DNA of 64,000 nt, taken from assembly GCA_937773555.1 (NCBI GenBank), contig CALJVT010000006.1:207501-271500 (forward strand), read 5' to 3'. The notes under the pieces are model-generated. The model had not been told where the DNA came from, ran no database searches, and saw only the letters and a list, made by a program, of their open reading frames with translations. Origin of the DNA: an uncultured Pseudomonadales bacterium (lineage in GTDB: Bacteria > Pseudomonadota > Gammaproteobacteria > Pseudomonadales > Balneatricaceae). The position numbers and the translations under genes were made by a program. This document shows positions 49,050 through 62,959 of this stretch, piece after piece; position 1 is the first letter of the stretch; every line of letters begins with the position of its first letter.

Positions 49050-51623
49050 ATGGTAGTCACTAGTACAATTAGCAACCATACCCCCATGATGCAACAGTAT
49101 TTGGGCATTAAGAGTGATCATCCCAACGATCTGGTATTTTATCGTATGGGCGACTTTTACGAAATGTTTTATGACGATGCAAAAGAGGCTTCACAGTTAC
49201 TCGACATATCCTTGACGTCTAGGGGACAGTCTGCGGGGCAACCAATACCTATGTGTGGTATTCCATACCATGCGGCTGAAGGCTATATCGCCAAAATCGT
49301 CAATGCTGGTCGCTCCGTAGCGGTCGCGGAGCAAATTGGCGACCCCGCTACCAGTAAGGGACCTGTAGATAGAAAAGTGGTTCGTGTAGTTACCCCCGGA
49401 ACCGTGACAGACGAAGCCTTAATGGATGCTAACCGGGATCAATTACTCACTGCCGTTTGCCAGTTAGATGACACCTTTGGCATTGCCAGCTTAGACATGA
49501 GTAGTGGGCGCTTTACTTTAGTAGAAGCCAACACTGTAGACCAATTACAGACCCAATTACAACGCTTGAGACCTGCAGAGCTGTTGTTTGAGGAGACCAG
49601 CCATGTAATTGATCACATACAAGAATGGGCCTGCCGTCGCTCACAGCCCAGCTGGAACTTCGTCTTTGACACGGCTCAACGATTACTTTGCAACCAGTTT
49701 AATACCCGTGATTTAAGCGGCTTTGGTTGCGATGGGATGAAGGCGGCTATCTGTGCTGCGGGGTGTTTGTTGAATTACGCTAAGGAATCCCAAAAAGGGG
49801 ACCTGCCTCATTTACGCAACTTACAAGTAGAGCTGCCTCAAAATACTCTAATTCTTGATGGCCCGAGCCGAAAAAATTTAGAAATAGATCACAACATTAA
49901 CGGGGGTGAACAATATACTCTTGCTGCAGTATTGGATACCACAGCCACACCGATGGGAGGAAGACTTTTACGTCGCTGGCTTAATAACCCTTTAAGAGAC
50001 ATTAGTATTCTTGAACAGCGACAAGATTTTATTAGCCATGCCATTGCTAGTGAAAACCCAGAAGATCTGCAGCGAAGCCTTAAACCGATTGGGGACATGG
50101 AGCGCATCTTGTCTCGCATCGCTCTAAGGTCTGCACGCCCTCGAGATTTATCTCGTCTTTGTGTCAGCCTCACTGCGCTGCCCAACATACAAACCTTGTT
50201 GCAGTCTTTGGAGGCTGTCAAAGCCAGATCCTTAGCTAAAAATATTAGCGAATTTGCATCGATTGTTGACTTGCTAATGGCAGCTATTGTCGACAATCCA
50301 CCCGTCGTTATCCGAGATGGTGGTGTGATAGCAGAGGGTTATGATACTGAATTAGATGAACTGCGGGGCCTGAGCCAAAATGCAGGTCAATTCTTGCTTG
50401 ATTTAGAAATCCAAGAGCGAGAACGCACAGGCCTATCCACCCTAAAAGTTGGCTACAATCGTGTACATGGTTATTACATTGAAATAAGTAGATTACAATC
50501 TGGCCAAGCCCCTACTGAATATGTCCGTAGACAGACTCTAAAGAACGCTGAGCGGTTTATCACCCCAGAGCTTAAAGCCTTTGAAGATAAAGCCTTAAGC
50601 AGTAAAAGCCGAAGTTTAGCCCGCGAGAAGGCCCTATATGAAGCTTTAGTAGAAGAGTTAGCCAAACACCTACCACAACTGCAGTGCTCCTCCGATGGCA
50701 TTTGTGAGCTTGATGTACTGTGCTGTCTTGCTGAACGAGCTCTATGTTTAAACCTGAACCAACCAAGCTTAAAAGCCGAACCTGGCATCAGCATTACTCA
50801 GGGTAGGCACTTGGTTGTTGAGCAATTGATTACGAATCCGTTTGTGGCGAACGACACCCACTTGTCTAACACCAAGAGCATGATGATGATTACAGGCCCA
50901 AATATGGGTGGTAAGTCCACTTACATGAGGCAAGTAGCTTTAATCGTGATCATGGCCCAAATCGGCTCGTATGTGCCCGCATTAGAAGCAAAAATTGGCA
51001 TTGTAGATCGAGTATTCACTCGCATGGGCAGTAGTGATGATCTTGCTGGTGGTCGCTCAACCTTTATGGTCGAGATGACAGAAACTGCTAACATTCTGAA
51101 TAATGCCAGCGCTAAAAGCCTCGTTTTAATGGATGAGGTCGGCCGGGGTACTAGCACTTTTGATGGCTTGTCTTTAGCCTGGTCCTGCGCCTTAAACCTA
51201 GCAAGAGACATTGGTGCTTTAACTCTTTTTGCAACTCACTACTTTGAAATGACACAACTATCAGACCAACTAAATCAAGTAAAAAACGTGCATTTAGATG
51301 CCACAGAACATGATGACAATATTATTTTTATGCATAAAGTATTACCTGGGCCTGCAAGTCAAAGTTATGGCCTGCAAGTGGCTAAGTTAGCTGGTGTGCC
51401 GCATCAAGTAATAAGCGAAGCTCGACAAAAGTTACATTATTTAGAAAAAAACGATAGCCTGAACATTCCAAAAAATCCACTTGAAAAACCGATACAAACA
51501 GAGTTATTTAGCCAATTAGCCCACCCAATTGAATCACTTTTAGAAGCTAACAAAGCAGACGAACTGACACCTCGACAAGCACTGGACCTCATTTACCAAA
51601 TGCACCAGCTCTTGCGTAGTTAG
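49050..51623 (+). CDS. mutS: DNA mismatch repair protein MutS
   Basis: MutS recognises mismatches and, with MutL, starts repair. The 857 residues start with a short leader, then [12 protein letters not shown], and the mismatch-binding Phe-x-Glu in [11 protein letters not shown] (about 36). Walker A is [13 protein letters not shown] (about 612), then [13 protein letters not shown] (Walker B). The C-terminal tail ends LLRS after a helix-turn-helix-type region. It is convergent with rpoS, with only a few bases between stop codons. Confidence 0.98.
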   Translation: MVVTSTISNHTPMMQQYLGIKSDHPNDLVFYRMGDFYEMFYDDAKEASQLLDISLTSRGQSAGQPIPMCGIPYHAAEGYIAKIVNAGRSVAVAEQIGDPATSKGPVDRKVVRVVTPGTVTDEALMDANRDQLLTAVCQLDDTFGIASLDMSSGRFTLVEANTVDQLQTQLQRLRPAELLFEETSHVIDHIQEWACRRSQPSWNFVFDTAQRLLCNQFNTRDLSGFGCDGMKAAICAAGCLLNYAKESQKGDLPHLRNLQVELPQNTLILDGPSRKNLEIDHNINGGEQYTLAAVLDTTATPMGGRLLRRWLNNPLRDISILEQRQDFISHAIASENPEDLQRSLKPIGDMERILSRIALRSARPRDLSRLCVSLTALPNIQTLLQSLEAVKARSLAKNISEFASIVDLLMAAIVDNPPVVIRDGGVIAEGYDTELDELRGLSQNAGQFLLDLEIQERERTGLSTLKVGYNRVHGYYIEISRLQSGQAPTEYVRRQTLKNAERFITPELKAFEDKALSSKSRSLAREKALYEALVEELAKHLPQLQCSSDGICELDVLCCLAERALCLNLNQPSLKAEPGISITQGRHLVVEQLITNPFVANDTHLSNTKSMMMITGPNMGGKSTYMRQVALIVIMAQIGSYVPALEAKIGIVDRVFTRMGSSDDLAGGRSTFMVEMTETANILNNASAKSLVLMDEVGRGTSTFDGLSLAWSCALNLARDIGALTLFATHYFEMTQLSDQLNQVKNVHLDATEHDDNIIFMHKVLPGPASQSYGLQVAKLAGVPHQVISEARQKLHYLEKNDSLNIPKNPLEKPIQTELFSQLAHPIESLLEANKADELTPRQALDLIYQMHQLLRS

Positions 51624-51627
51624 TTGA

Positions 51628-52569
51628 TTAAAGTTTGGCATCCAACACATCTAAACTGCTAAGGCCCTCTGTTTCTAGGGTATGACGCAGGCATCGTAGT
51701 GCTCCTACTTGAATTTGGCGAACTCTTTCCCTGGGGAGTCCCATCTGTTTGCCTAAACTTTCTAGCGTACTAACACTGCGGCCTCGTAGGCCAAAACGGT
51801 GACAAATAACATCTTTTTGAAGATCGCTGAGTCGATCTAACCACTGCTCCATATTAGACATTAAGTTGGTGTCTACTACGAATTTTTCGGGGTCTTGGTT
51901 TACTGTGTCTGGTATGCTTTCTAGCAGTGTTGTGTTGCTGTTAGGGCCCAAGGTGTTATCCACCGAACCCACCCTGTCATTTAAGTTAAGCACTGCGCTA
52001 ACCTGCTTTACAGGCTTGCCGAGGTAATTGGCTATTTCTTCTGGGATTGGCTCGTGGTTTAACGTTTGGGTAAGTTCTCTGGAGGCTCGCAAATAAGTAT
52101 TTAATTCCTTTACCACATGGATTGGCAAACGAATAATACGTGCTTGATTCATGATCGCTCGCTCAATTGTCTGGCGAATCCACCATGTGCCGTAGGTCGA
52201 AAACCGAAAGCCTCTTTCGGGATCAAACTTCCCCACGGCGTGGATCAAACCTAAATTACCTTCTTCGATAAGGTCTAACAGAGTAAGCCCACGGTTAACA
52301 TAGCGGCGTGCAATTTTAACCACAAGCCTTAAATTGCTTTCAATCATGCGATGGCGAGCTTGTTCATTACCCTTTAACGCTAGGCGAGCAAAGTATTGCT
52401 CTTCTTCAGCCGTCAATAAGGCACAAAAGCCAATCTCACCTAAATATAGATTAGTTGCGTCTTTAAAATCGGTGTCTTTATTAGCATTCTTGCCAGTAGA
52501 CTTATATTTCGCATACTCCAATTCACTGCGTTGCTTATGCGCTTCTTCAAGAGATAATTTTCGCATCAT
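51628..52569 (-). CDS. rpoS: RNA polymerase sigma factor RpoS (sigma-38)
   Basis: This is the stationary-phase and general-stress sigma factor. The 313 residues hold region 1.2 ([20 protein letters not shown]), region 2 ([35 protein letters not shown]), region 3 and region 4 with the helix-turn-helix [20 protein letters not shown]. The N-terminus is shorter than in RpoD, and two Met codons start it. It lies right after nlpD, and in relatives a main rpoS promoter is inside nlpD. Confidence 0.96.
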   Translation of the reverse strand: MMRKLSLEEAHKQRSELEYAKYKSTGKNANKDTDFKDATNLYLGEIGFCALLTAEEEQYFARLALKGNEQARHRMIESNLRLVVKIARRYVNRGLTLLDLIEEGNLGLIHAVGKFDPERGFRFSTYGTWWIRQTIERAIMNQARIIRLPIHVVKELNTYLRASRELTQTLNHEPIPEEIANYLGKPVKQVSAVLNLNDRVGSVDNTLGPNSNTTLLESIPDTVNQDPEKFVVDTNLMSNMEQWLDRLSDLQKDVICHRFGLRGRSVSTLESLGKQMGLPRERVRQIQVGALRCLRHTLETEGLSSLDVLDAKL

Positions 52570-52633
52570 TAGACCAACCTAATTCACTAGCTACCGTCAT
52601 TAAAGACTGCACAGTAGTTTTGTTATGAACAAA

Positions 52634-53491
52634 TTATAGCTCCGGCAAATACCTCAGTGGATTAACAGGCTTACCATCTTTGCGAATTTCGAAATGCAGT
52701 CTTGGATCCAATTGAGGCCCCTTGCCTACTTCCGCTATAATTTGGCCTGCATTCACAGTGGCGCCTTCAACCACCAAAATGCGGCTGTTGTAGGCATATG
52801 CACTAAGAAAGGTATTGTTATGTTTCACCACAACTAGCTTTCCGTAGCCTTGAATACCACTACCAGCATATACTATTATTCCACTAGATGCCGCTTTTAC
52901 TGGTTTACCCAAGCTTGATGATAAATCGATGCCATTAAAAGCGTTACCTTTATTAGAAAAGCTTTTCAGCACCTTACCTTTTAATGGCCAAGCCCACGTA
53001 ACAGACGATGGCCCAAAATATGCACTATCTTGGGGTATTTTATAGATTTTAGCTGAAGTTTTTGAAACAGGTGGCGTTTTTTTCGCTATAGATTCTGCCT
53101 CATATGTTGTTTTTTTAGCATTCACAATAGGCTTTTTAACTGATGGTTTTGCAGCAGGCTGGCTCACTAAATAATTACTATTAGTATCATTAAAGTAAAT
53201 TACTTGCCCTACATAAATGGTGTAAGGAGAACTAATGCCATTCACTTTTGCTAACTTTTTATAATCCCAACCAAAACGCCAAGCAATTGCAAACATGGTG
53301 TCGCCAGGCCTCACTTGGTATGGTGCCAGAGTAGTTTTCGATCTATTACCCGCTGAAAGCTCAGCAGAAATGCTGTAACCTAGTTCCTGCACTGGAGCAT
53401 ATTGACTAGCACTGCAACCGGCAAGCAAAGACCCAACCGCACCAACGATACAACCCCTTGTAAACCACAATAACCCCGTGTTAGAACGCAT
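52634..53491 (-). CDS. nlpD: Murein hydrolase activator lipoprotein NlpD
   Basis: NlpD activates the amidase AmiC at the septum for daughter cell separation. The 285 residues begin with a lipoprotein signal (lipobox SLLAGC, Cys about 26). A LysM domain follows (about 57-100, YQVRPGDTMFAIAWRFGWD). The C-terminal M23 peptidase-like domain (about 175-280) lacks the first metal His (NGIDLSSSLGKP), so it is probably a catalytically dead activator, as known for NlpD. The gene lies between the DUF368 gene and rpoS. Confidence 0.93.
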   Translation of the reverse strand: MRSNTGLLWFTRGCIVGAVGSLLAGCSASQYAPVQELGYSISAELSAGNRSKTTLAPYQVRPGDTMFAIAWRFGWDYKKLAKVNGISSPYTIYVGQVIYFNDTNSNYLVSQPAAKPSVKKPIVNAKKTTYEAESIAKKTPPVSKTSAKIYKIPQDSAYFGPSSVTWAWPLKGKVLKSFSNKGNAFNGIDLSSSLGKPVKAASSGIIVYAGSGIQGYGKLVVVKHNNTFLSAYAYNSRILVVEGATVNAGQIIAEVGKGPQLDPRLHFEIRKDGKPVNPLRYLPEL

Positions 53492-53493
53492 AC

Positions 53494-54453
53494 TTAAGCC
53501 GCCAGGTCATGCAGTTGAATACGACCAAACTTAGCTACTAGCAAACCTGCCAAGCAACAAACCGTTAAGCACCAAACAAGTTGACTATCAGTACCAGTGA
53601 TTTGGCTATACACCCAGGGCATAAGGTTTTCTTGCTGCAGTGGCACTTCTAATCCTGCGCTATTTAAACGGTAGGTGACTGTGTATTTCCATGGCCACAA
53701 TTTAACCACGGAGCCCATCATTAGCCCCGCCAAAAGGCTCATCACCGCTGCAGTGTAGGACTTTAACAAATAACTAATGAGCCGACTGAAGGCGATCAGG
53801 CCAAAAATACAGCCTAGCGCGAAGATAGTCATGATCTGAACATCTAATGCTGCTAGACGAGCGATCAAAAATGGATAAATGCCCAGCATTAGTAATATGA
53901 AACTACCAGAAACCCCAGGCAAAATCATAGCACTAATCGCCACGGCGCCTGCCCCCATCAACCACAAGTAACCCCAGCCAGAGAAGCCATCAACCGGCTG
54001 TAACATAGGCACAGTGGCCAAAGCCACACTGACCAAACATCCCGATACAAGCCAGCCCATCCGCAGTTGGCTTTGAGCATATAGCTCTTTTAATAACAGC
54101 AGGCTTGCAACAAGGATTAACCCAAAAAATAAACTCCACATTACCAAAGGCTGGACAAGCAAAAGCCAAGTGATTAGCTTAGACAGTAGCAATAGCGAAC
54201 TTGCCATGCCAAGGCCAAGGTTAGCTAAAAATAAGCCATCAACATACTGCCAAGCCTTAGCTAACTGCCAGGTCATAATCAGCTTTAATAAATGCAGGTC
54301 AAAGTGACCAATTGCGTTTAATAAGCGGCCATAAACACCACTTAACAGAGCCACAGTGCCACCTGATATACCGGGAACTAGATCCGCAGCGCCCATAAGT
54401 AAGCCTGTAGTGAAAATTCTCCATTGCATAAGCGTGGTTTTTACCGTCATCAT
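53494..54453 (-). CDS. DUF368 membrane protein, PopT-type undecaprenyl phosphate transporter
   Basis: The 319 residues have about eight membrane helices and the DUF368 signatures [20 protein letters not shown] (about 18-37) and [20 protein letters not shown] (second repeat). DUF368 proteins (PopT) were shown in other bacteria to return undecaprenyl phosphate across the membrane, recycling the lipid carrier for peptidoglycan and other polymers. That role here is by family. Its start overlaps the pcm stop by 4 bp and it ends just before nlpD, putting a lipid-carrier gene in the surE-pcm-nlpD-rpoS run. Confidence 0.86.
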   Translation of the reverse strand: MMTVKTTLMQWRIFTTGLLMGAADLVPGISGGTVALLSGVYGRLLNAIGHFDLHLLKLIMTWQLAKAWQYVDGLFLANLGLGMASSLLLLSKLITWLLLVQPLVMWSLFFGLILVASLLLLKELYAQSQLRMGWLVSGCLVSVALATVPMLQPVDGFSGWGYLWLMGAGAVAISAMILPGVSGSFILLMLGIYPFLIARLAALDVQIMTIFALGCIFGLIAFSRLISYLLKSYTAAVMSLLAGLMMGSVVKLWPWKYTVTYRLNSAGLEVPLQQENLMPWVYSQITGTDSQLVWCLTVCCLAGLLVAKFGRIQLHDLAA

Positions 54454-55136
54454 ATTAGTCCATTAACTAAGGGCACAAAATTAGCTGCTTCTACTTTTTG
54501 TTTGCTAAAGTGGTTACCAGAACGAGTTATTTTTAATAGGCATTGGTCATCGTCACCTACGGGGATGATCATACATCCCCCCTCAGCCAGCTGCCATTGT
54601 AGTGCTTGAGGCACTGTTGACGGCGCTGCAGTGACTATAATACCGTCGAAAGGCTCACGGGCGGGCCATCCTTCGTAACCATCTCCGTGTTTATAAACCA
54701 CATTATCAATATCCATTGCCTGCAAGCGGTGTCTAGCTCTATTTAGCAAGGGTTCAATGCGCTCCATAGTTAAAACTTTTGGCACCAGCTGGGCCAAGAT
54801 ACAGGTCTGGTATCCCGACCCGGTGCCTATTTCTAATACTTTTTTAGCAGGGCAAGAAGCTAACAAAAGTTCACTCATACGGGCAACCGTATAGGGGCGT
54901 GATAGGGTTTGATTATGGCCAATAGGTAAAGACTTATCTTCATAAGCTCTATGGGCTAGAGCTTCGTCTAAGAACAAATGGCGAGGAGTTGATCGCATCA
55001 CCTCTAACACCTTAACATTCTGCACACCCAGTCCTCTCAACACCTCCACTAAACGCTCTCGCGTTCGCTGAGAGGTCATACCTATGCCTTGCCTGTTAGC
55101 AACTGTTCGCTTTGGATCTGTCACACTGTAGCGCAT
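54450..55136 (-). CDS. pcm: Protein-L-isoaspartate O-methyltransferase
   Basis: Pcm repairs isoaspartyl damage in aged proteins with S-adenosylmethionine. The 228 residues have a roughly 20-residue N-terminal extension compared with E. coli, then [18 protein letters not shown] (about 70) and SAM motif [19 protein letters not shown] (about 95). An internal start at Met20 is possible. The ATG overlaps the surE stop by one base. Confidence 0.94.
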   Translation of the reverse strand: MRYSVTDPKRTVANRQGIGMTSQRTRERLVEVLRGLGVQNVKVLEVMRSTPRHLFLDEALAHRAYEDKSLPIGHNQTLSRPYTVARMSELLLASCPAKKVLEIGTGSGYQTCILAQLVPKVLTMERIEPLLNRARHRLQAMDIDNVVYKHGDGYEGWPAREPFDGIIVTAAPSTVPQALQWQLAEGGCMIIPVGDDDQCLLKITRSGNHFSKQKVEAANFVPLVNGLI

Positions 55137-55879
55137 TAAAAAGTGCCTCTAAGCCAATGAGTTACAGTATCAAAAGCCCCATGGCAGGCCATATCTGGCG
55201 ATAAGGGCGTAACTGACACATAGCCATGCTCAATGGCATGAAAGTCAGTGCCTTCACTGGCATCCTTAACCTTGCCAACAGGACCTATCCAGAAACATTG
55301 ATGCCCTCTTGGGTCCTTCGCATCAATTGCAGAAGCGCCAATCTCTCGGCTACCCAAGCGGGTCACTTTGATGCCTTTAATTTGGTCATAGGGCAGGTCT
55401 GGAACGTTGACATTAATAATGCAGCGCGGTGGCAGATCAAGTTTCTGTATACCTGTCATCAGCTGCCTGGCCACTTTTGCAGCAGTAGCAAAGTGAACTT
55501 TACCCACTAAAGAGACTGCCATTGCATGGTGAGCAAGATAGCGACCTTCCATTGCAGCTGCAACTGTGCCTGAATAAAGCACGTCATCGCCTAGGTTAGC
55601 CCCATGATTTATACCAGAAACTACCATATCAGGGGCAATGTCTAGAGCTCCATTAATACCCAAGTGCACACAGTCTGCAGGGGTGCCATCTATGCCAAAA
55701 AAACCATTCTCCTGAGGAATTACCCTTACTGGGCGCGAGAGGGTTAACGAATTACTAGCGCCACTCAAATCTCGGTCAGGGGCAATGACCGTCACTTGAT
55801 GATCCTTTGTAAGTTGCTGTACTAGGTGCGATAGACCTTCAGCATGGACCCCATCGTCATTAGAGATCAGAAGTTGCAT
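55136..55879 (-). CDS. surE: 5'/3'-nucleotidase SurE
   Basis: SurE is a metal-dependent stationary-phase survival phosphatase acting on nucleoside monophosphates. The 247 residues start [16 protein letters not shown] with the metal-binding Asp pair, then [15 protein letters not shown] and [20 protein letters not shown]. It is followed by pcm with a one-base overlap, the usual surE-pcm pair. Confidence 0.97.
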   Translation of the reverse strand: MQLLISNDDGVHAEGLSHLVQQLTKDHQVTVIAPDRDLSGASNSLTLSRPVRVIPQENGFFGIDGTPADCVHLGINGALDIAPDMVVSGINHGANLGDDVLYSGTVAAAMEGRYLAHHAMAVSLVGKVHFATAAKVARQLMTGIQKLDLPPRCIINVNVPDLPYDQIKGIKVTRLGSREIGASAIDAKDPRGHQCFWIGPVGKVKDASEGTDFHAIEHGYVSVTPLSPDMACHGAFDTVTHWLRGTF

Positions 55880-55918
55880 CGTATGATTCCTTATCTTGAG
55901 TGCTTTTTTCAGTCGTCA

Positions 55919-56983
55919 TTAGGATTGTTCTACTTGGGCTATTTCTCGCACTAATGCAGTAGCATAACTGCCACGCATCAAATGGAAATTTAATTCCAAC
56001 ACTTCATCTTCACACCAGCGCCAGCTAAAGTCTTTTGGCCATAGGCGTAAACTGCGCCTTTGAGCGGTCAGGTCTAGCTCTATCAAAGCCTCTATCCAGG
56101 GCTGCCAAGGTTCTAGTGTTTGCGCTTCATACACACTTGCTGGGGTTGCCAGAAGATTACCAACACGCCCAGCCATGACACCAGTAGGCGCTAAATCTCC
56201 AGCATCAATGCGCTGCTGAACATCAGCCAAGTCAGTTGGCGCACAGGCATCGAATTGACTAAAGCCGTCACTAAACATGCAGCGCTCACCAACAGATGCA
56301 GTTAGCCAAGAGCCATCGTGTACACGGTGGCTTAAGAGCTGGTTGAATAGGTACGAGCGAATTGATGACAATGCCATGCCACGCTTAAAGCGATCTTTTA
56401 TACGTTTACCCTGAACCATCGACAAAGCAAGGCTAAGATTCCCACCCTGGCGTCCAAACCGCTGATTACCAAAATAGTTAGGCGTTCCTTGCTGAGTAAT
56501 GATGGACAACTTTTGTTCTAACGCCTCACTGGGTTTTATATTGCGTAAACGAACAGCAAAAAAGTTACCCTGATGCACACCCGTTTTTAGTTTCCTCTGA
56601 TGTCTCACTACTTGATGTAGGTCGACCTCTGGGCTTTGTAATTGTTGCCAATCTGGGTCTACAGCTTCAGCTTTTCCTGGTAAGTGCACCCCAAACCACT
56701 GTCGCGTTATACCTCTGCGGTCTTTTAACCCCGAGTAGTTCACTTGCCTAGCCGGCACACCCGCAAGCTTAGCGATATTACGCGCTAGAAAATCTGTATT
56801 AGTATCCGTTTTAGTAATGTCTAAATACACGTGCTCTCCTTCACCACAAGGCTCATAACCGAGGTCCTCTGTGACTAAGAAATCGCTACAATGGGCTTTA
56901 ATATGCGCCTTAGACTGGGGTACACCAGACGCATGGGCCCACTCAACAGGCCACTGCAGCGGCAGTAATTCTGAGCTATTCAT
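55919..56983 (-). CDS. truD: tRNA pseudouridine(13) synthase
   Basis: TruD makes pseudouridine at position 13 of tRNA-Glu. The 354 residues contain the catalytic Asp in NYSGLKDRRGITRQWFGVH (about 82), and NYFGNQRFGRQGGN (about 170), plus the TRUD insertion domain in the middle. It overlaps the ftsB stop by one base. In E. coli and Pseudomonas ispD-ispF separate ftsB and truD; here they are absent. Confidence 0.96.
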   Translation of the reverse strand: MNSSELLPLQWPVEWAHASGVPQSKAHIKAHCSDFLVTEDLGYEPCGEGEHVYLDITKTDTNTDFLARNIAKLAGVPARQVNYSGLKDRRGITRQWFGVHLPGKAEAVDPDWQQLQSPEVDLHQVVRHQRKLKTGVHQGNFFAVRLRNIKPSEALEQKLSIITQQGTPNYFGNQRFGRQGGNLSLALSMVQGKRIKDRFKRGMALSSIRSYLFNQLLSHRVHDGSWLTASVGERCMFSDGFSQFDACAPTDLADVQQRIDAGDLAPTGVMAGRVGNLLATPASVYEAQTLEPWQPWIEALIELDLTAQRRSLRLWPKDFSWRWCEDEVLELNFHLMRGSYATALVREIAQVEQS

Positions 56984-57255
56984 TAATCTTCCACAAGTTG
57001 GTAAAAGGTTTCATCTGGTTTGACCATGCCAAGATCGTGCCGAGCACGTTCTTCAATAGCGGCGATCCCCTGCTTCAGGTCCAATACCTCCGCATGGAGC
57101 TGTCGATTACGCTCAGACAAAGTTGCATTAACCATTTCCTGACTCTCGATCTTTCCCTGCAGGCGCGCAACCTCAAGCAAACCAGACTGCCCCCACCAAA
57201 GGCTGTATTGCATGGCAACTAGGGCGACTAAAATTATTCCAACTAACCATTTCAT
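56983..57255 (-). CDS. ftsB: Cell division protein FtsB
   Basis: FtsB is a bitopic divisome protein that pairs with FtsL and FtsQ. The 90 residues have one membrane helix (about 3-20), then a coiled coil with heptads (VARLQGKIESQEMVNATLSE) and the conserved C-terminal ARHDLGMVKPDETFYQ. It follows eno after a terminator and overlaps truD. Confidence 0.93.
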   Translation of the reverse strand: MKWLVGIILVALVAMQYSLWWGQSGLLEVARLQGKIESQEMVNATLSERNRQLHAEVLDLKQGIAAIEERARHDLGMVKPDETFYQLVED

Positions 57256-57265
57256 AAATATATCA

Positions 57266-57314
57266 ACAAAAAAGGGAGCTAACCTTAGCTATTATTAGCC
57301 AACGTGAGCTCCCT
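57266..57314 (-). terminator. Intrinsic terminator after eno
   Basis: AGGGAGCT (minus-strand arm, 57307-57314) pairs with AGCTCCCT (57273-57280), with further weak pairing in the loop, and runs into six T residues. It would reduce read-through from eno into ftsB. Confidence 0.8.
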
Positions 57315-57332
57315 AGACGAGGTCAATAATTA

Positions 57333-58640
<1,308 letters not shown>

Positions 58641-58677
58641 TTAATAAGTTAGATTAAAAACTTGCTTATGCAATGGT

Positions 58678-60318
<1,641 letters not shown>

Positions 60319-60452
60319 TTATGTGACGCACTAGGCGCCGATGTAAACTAAAACACGTTAGACCAATCACACAAAAGCACCGCAACCATGGCGAATACAT
60401 GCCCACTACTTAATCAGTGGATAGGTTCTCTAACGTTTATAAATTTTTTGAC

Positions 60453-60491
60453 GCGGAAAATAGGACCTGTTTTCAGGATCTATTTTTCCGC
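60453..60491. terminator. Long imperfect hairpin between tilS and pyrG
   Basis: GCGGAAAATAGGACCTG (60453-60469) pairs with CAGGATCTATTTTTCCGC (60474-60491), one bulge and a mismatch. No T tract follows on the minus strand, so it may be an mRNA-stability or attenuation element ahead of pyrG, or a weak terminator of tilS. The rest of the 246-bp gap shows no gene. Confidence 0.5.
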
Positions 60492-60549
60492 TTTAGATGG
60501 GAGTGTAGGATACCAGAAGAGCCCAATCGGAACAATCAAAAGCTGCATT

Positions 60550-61911
60550 TTAAGTCGCCCTTTGCCAGCACCAAGCAGGGGTACCTAAGTCTGTTTCAAA
60601 ACCCGAATTTATCCATAAATTTGCCACCATGGCGAGCCTTCCGTTAACATAAAACAGGGGTATATAATCTCGCTCCCATGCTGGCACCTTAGCTTCTTGT
60701 AATAGTTTTTTGAGGCTCTGGCTGTGTATCCTCCCTATAGGCTTGCAACGCTCACCACCAGTTCTAAAGCGCCACTCTATAAAATCACCTTCAACTAAAG
60801 CCAAACCAACCTTAGCACCTTGGTTAAGGCTAAGAACCCCCTCGGGTAGGGCGATTAATCCCTGCAATATGGCTTGTAGCTCCATAGTAAACGCGCCACT
60901 GGTCACTGTGCTACCAGGCTCTTCAGTTCGTCGCATCAGCAATAAATGGCCTTGATTACGACGCAAGCACCAGTTACAACCCAGTTTTAGGTAGGGCTGA
61001 GCGTCTGGAGCGCTGTGGAGGAAGTCTTTATCAATACCGCGCAGTACTGCATAGTCGGGCATCGGCACTTGATTCTGAGCCAACCAATAGCGCAATAAGT
61101 TATGCCGCCTTGGTCGGCTAAGGGCTGCGACATCAGCACAGGGTAAGCACTCACCTAGTTTAGTCTCTGTGCGCATCAGTATAAAATCAGCAGAGCCTAC
61201 TTCATCTAATAAAGCCTGCGTATCGCTCATTAAAGCCGTTACTGTGGCTGCACGCTGATCTAATGCTGGCCACCGGCGGCGCAGCCTTGGCATAACTTGG
61301 TTCCGTAAATAATTACGATCAAAGTGAGTATTTTGGTTGCTTGGGTCTTCACACCAAGAAAGATGATGGTGTTTTGCGTAATCATAAAGATCTGTTTGAC
61401 GAACATGCAACATTGGCCTAACTAAACGACCCAGCCCGAGCAATCGCTCCTGAGGCATCGCCCGCAGACCTGCTACTCCAGCACCACGCAGCAGCCGAAG
61501 AAATAGTGTTTCAGTTTGGTCATCCGCGTGCTGCCCTAATAAAAGCACCTCACCTAACTGGACATGTTGTTTAAAGACACTGTAGCGCGCATTGCGAGCT
61601 GCCGCTTCGAGCCCAAGCTTACGTAGCTCTTGCGGGCATAAAACAACCTTATGGCTAATACAATTTAAGCCGTAATCTTGGCATTTATTTTCAACATCTT
61701 GCTGCCATCGATCTGCTTGTGATTGCAGACTATGATTAATATGTAGGACGCGTATGGGTGGGCAATGATGATCCTGCTGAAGCAGGGTAAGCGCATGAAG
61801 TAGGCACATAGAGTCTAGCCCACCACTCACCGCAACCACCCAGCCTGTGGCTTGAAAATAGGTTTTCAAGCCACCTGCATCGGTGACTAGATGGTGATGA
61901 GTGAATGCCAT
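60550..61911 (-). CDS. tilS: tRNA(Ile)-lysidine synthetase
   Basis: TilS puts lysidine at C34 of the tRNA-Ile that reads AUA. The 453 residues start MAFTHHHLVTDAGG. The ATP-binding loop is VAVSGGLDSMCLLHAL (about 26), with HINHSLQSQADRWQ, LLLGQHADDQTETLFLRLLR, then the N-terminal-linked and C-terminal TilS domains (about 240-450, RTGGERCKP and WINSGF). It sits between accA and pyrG. Confidence 0.94.
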   Translation of the reverse strand: MAFTHHHLVTDAGGLKTYFQATGWVVAVSGGLDSMCLLHALTLLQQDHHCPPIRVLHINHSLQSQADRWQQDVENKCQDYGLNCISHKVVLCPQELRKLGLEAAARNARYSVFKQHVQLGEVLLLGQHADDQTETLFLRLLRGAGVAGLRAMPQERLLGLGRLVRPMLHVRQTDLYDYAKHHHLSWCEDPSNQNTHFDRNYLRNQVMPRLRRRWPALDQRAATVTALMSDTQALLDEVGSADFILMRTETKLGECLPCADVAALSRPRRHNLLRYWLAQNQVPMPDYAVLRGIDKDFLHSAPDAQPYLKLGCNWCLRRNQGHLLLMRRTEEPGSTVTSGAFTMELQAILQGLIALPEGVLSLNQGAKVGLALVEGDFIEWRFRTGGERCKPIGRIHSQSLKKLLQEAKVPAWERDYIPLFYVNGRLAMVANLWINSGFETDLGTPAWCWQRAT

Positions 61912-61939
61912 GAGAGGAAGTTAGGCGCTAACGAGCGTC

Positions 61940-62893
61940 CTAAGAGCTTAATCCATAAGCCATTAGGCGTTTGTATCGACGATCTAAGAGTGCTTCAGTT
62001 TCCATTGATTCCAGTTCAGCTAATTGGCTAATTAATGTCGACTTGAGACTGGCTGAGACTAATTCAGCATCTCTGTGGGCGCCACCTAAAGGCTCTTTGA
62101 TTACGTGATCCACCAAACCCAAGTCATATAAACGTCCAGAGGTAATCCCCATAGCATTAGCCGCGTCAGAGGCATAGTCAGCACTTTTCCAAAGAATAGA
62201 GGCACAACCTTCTGGAGAAATAACTGAGTAAGTGGAGTATTGCAACATATTCAACTGATCACATACACCAATGGCCAAGGCACCTCCAGAGCCACCTTCG
62301 CCAATAACAGTGGCAATAATGGGCGTCTTGAGGCCCGACATTTGGGCAAGATTAAATGCTATAGCCTCGCTTTGGCCGCGCTCTTCAGCATCAATTCCAG
62401 GATAGGCACCTGGCGTATCAATAAAAGTAAGGATAGGCATTTTGAAGCGTTCTGCCATAAGCATCATACGCAAGGCCTTGCGGTAACCTTCAGGCCGAGG
62501 CATGCCAAAGTTACGGGCCACTTTTTCTTTAGTGGAACGGCCTTTTTCTTGACCCATAACCATCACAGCTTTGCCATTTAAACGAGCAATACCGCATACC
62601 ATAGCTTGATCATCACCAAAGTGACGATCACCATGCAATTCATCAAATTCATCAAAAAGATTCTTAATGTAATCGATAGTATGGGGTCGTTGTGGGTGGC
62701 GAGACACCTTAGATACCTGAGCTGCACTCAGATTAGAAAAAATGGATTCTGTTAAGCTAACACTTTTATCAGAAAGCTTAGCTATTTCGTCACTGATATT
62801 AAGGTCGTTGTCGTTGCCTACTAAACGCAAGGCTTCAATTTTAGCCTCAAGATCAGCAATAGGTTGTTCAAAGTCAAGATAATTTGGGTTCAT
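61940..62893 (-). CDS. accA: Acetyl-CoA carboxylase carboxyltransferase subunit alpha
   Basis: AccA with AccD transfers carboxyl from biotin to acetyl-CoA, the committed step of fatty acid synthesis. The 317 residues have [19 protein letters not shown] at the N-terminus, [14 protein letters not shown], and the carboxyltransferase motifs [14 protein letters not shown] and [13 protein letters not shown]. It lies between dnaE and tilS as in E. coli and Pseudomonas. Its substrate biotin carrier depends on the biotin pathway encoded at 34240-38838. Confidence 0.97.
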   Translation of the reverse strand: MNPNYLDFEQPIADLEAKIEALRLVGNDNDLNISDEIAKLSDKSVSLTESIFSNLSAAQVSKVSRHPQRPHTIDYIKNLFDEFDELHGDRHFGDDQAMVCGIARLNGKAVMVMGQEKGRSTKEKVARNFGMPRPEGYRKALRMMLMAERFKMPILTFIDTPGAYPGIDAEERGQSEAIAFNLAQMSGLKTPIIATVIGEGGSGGALAIGVCDQLNMLQYSTYSVISPEGCASILWKSADYASDAANAMGITSGRLYDLGLVDHVIKEPLGGAHRDAELVSASLKSTLISQLAELESMETEALLDRRYKRLMAYGLSS

Positions 62894-62959
62894 AAGGCCT
62901 AGCTTTAAAGATGTGACTGACGGGTATTAAAAAATATTATAACCTATATTTTACACATT

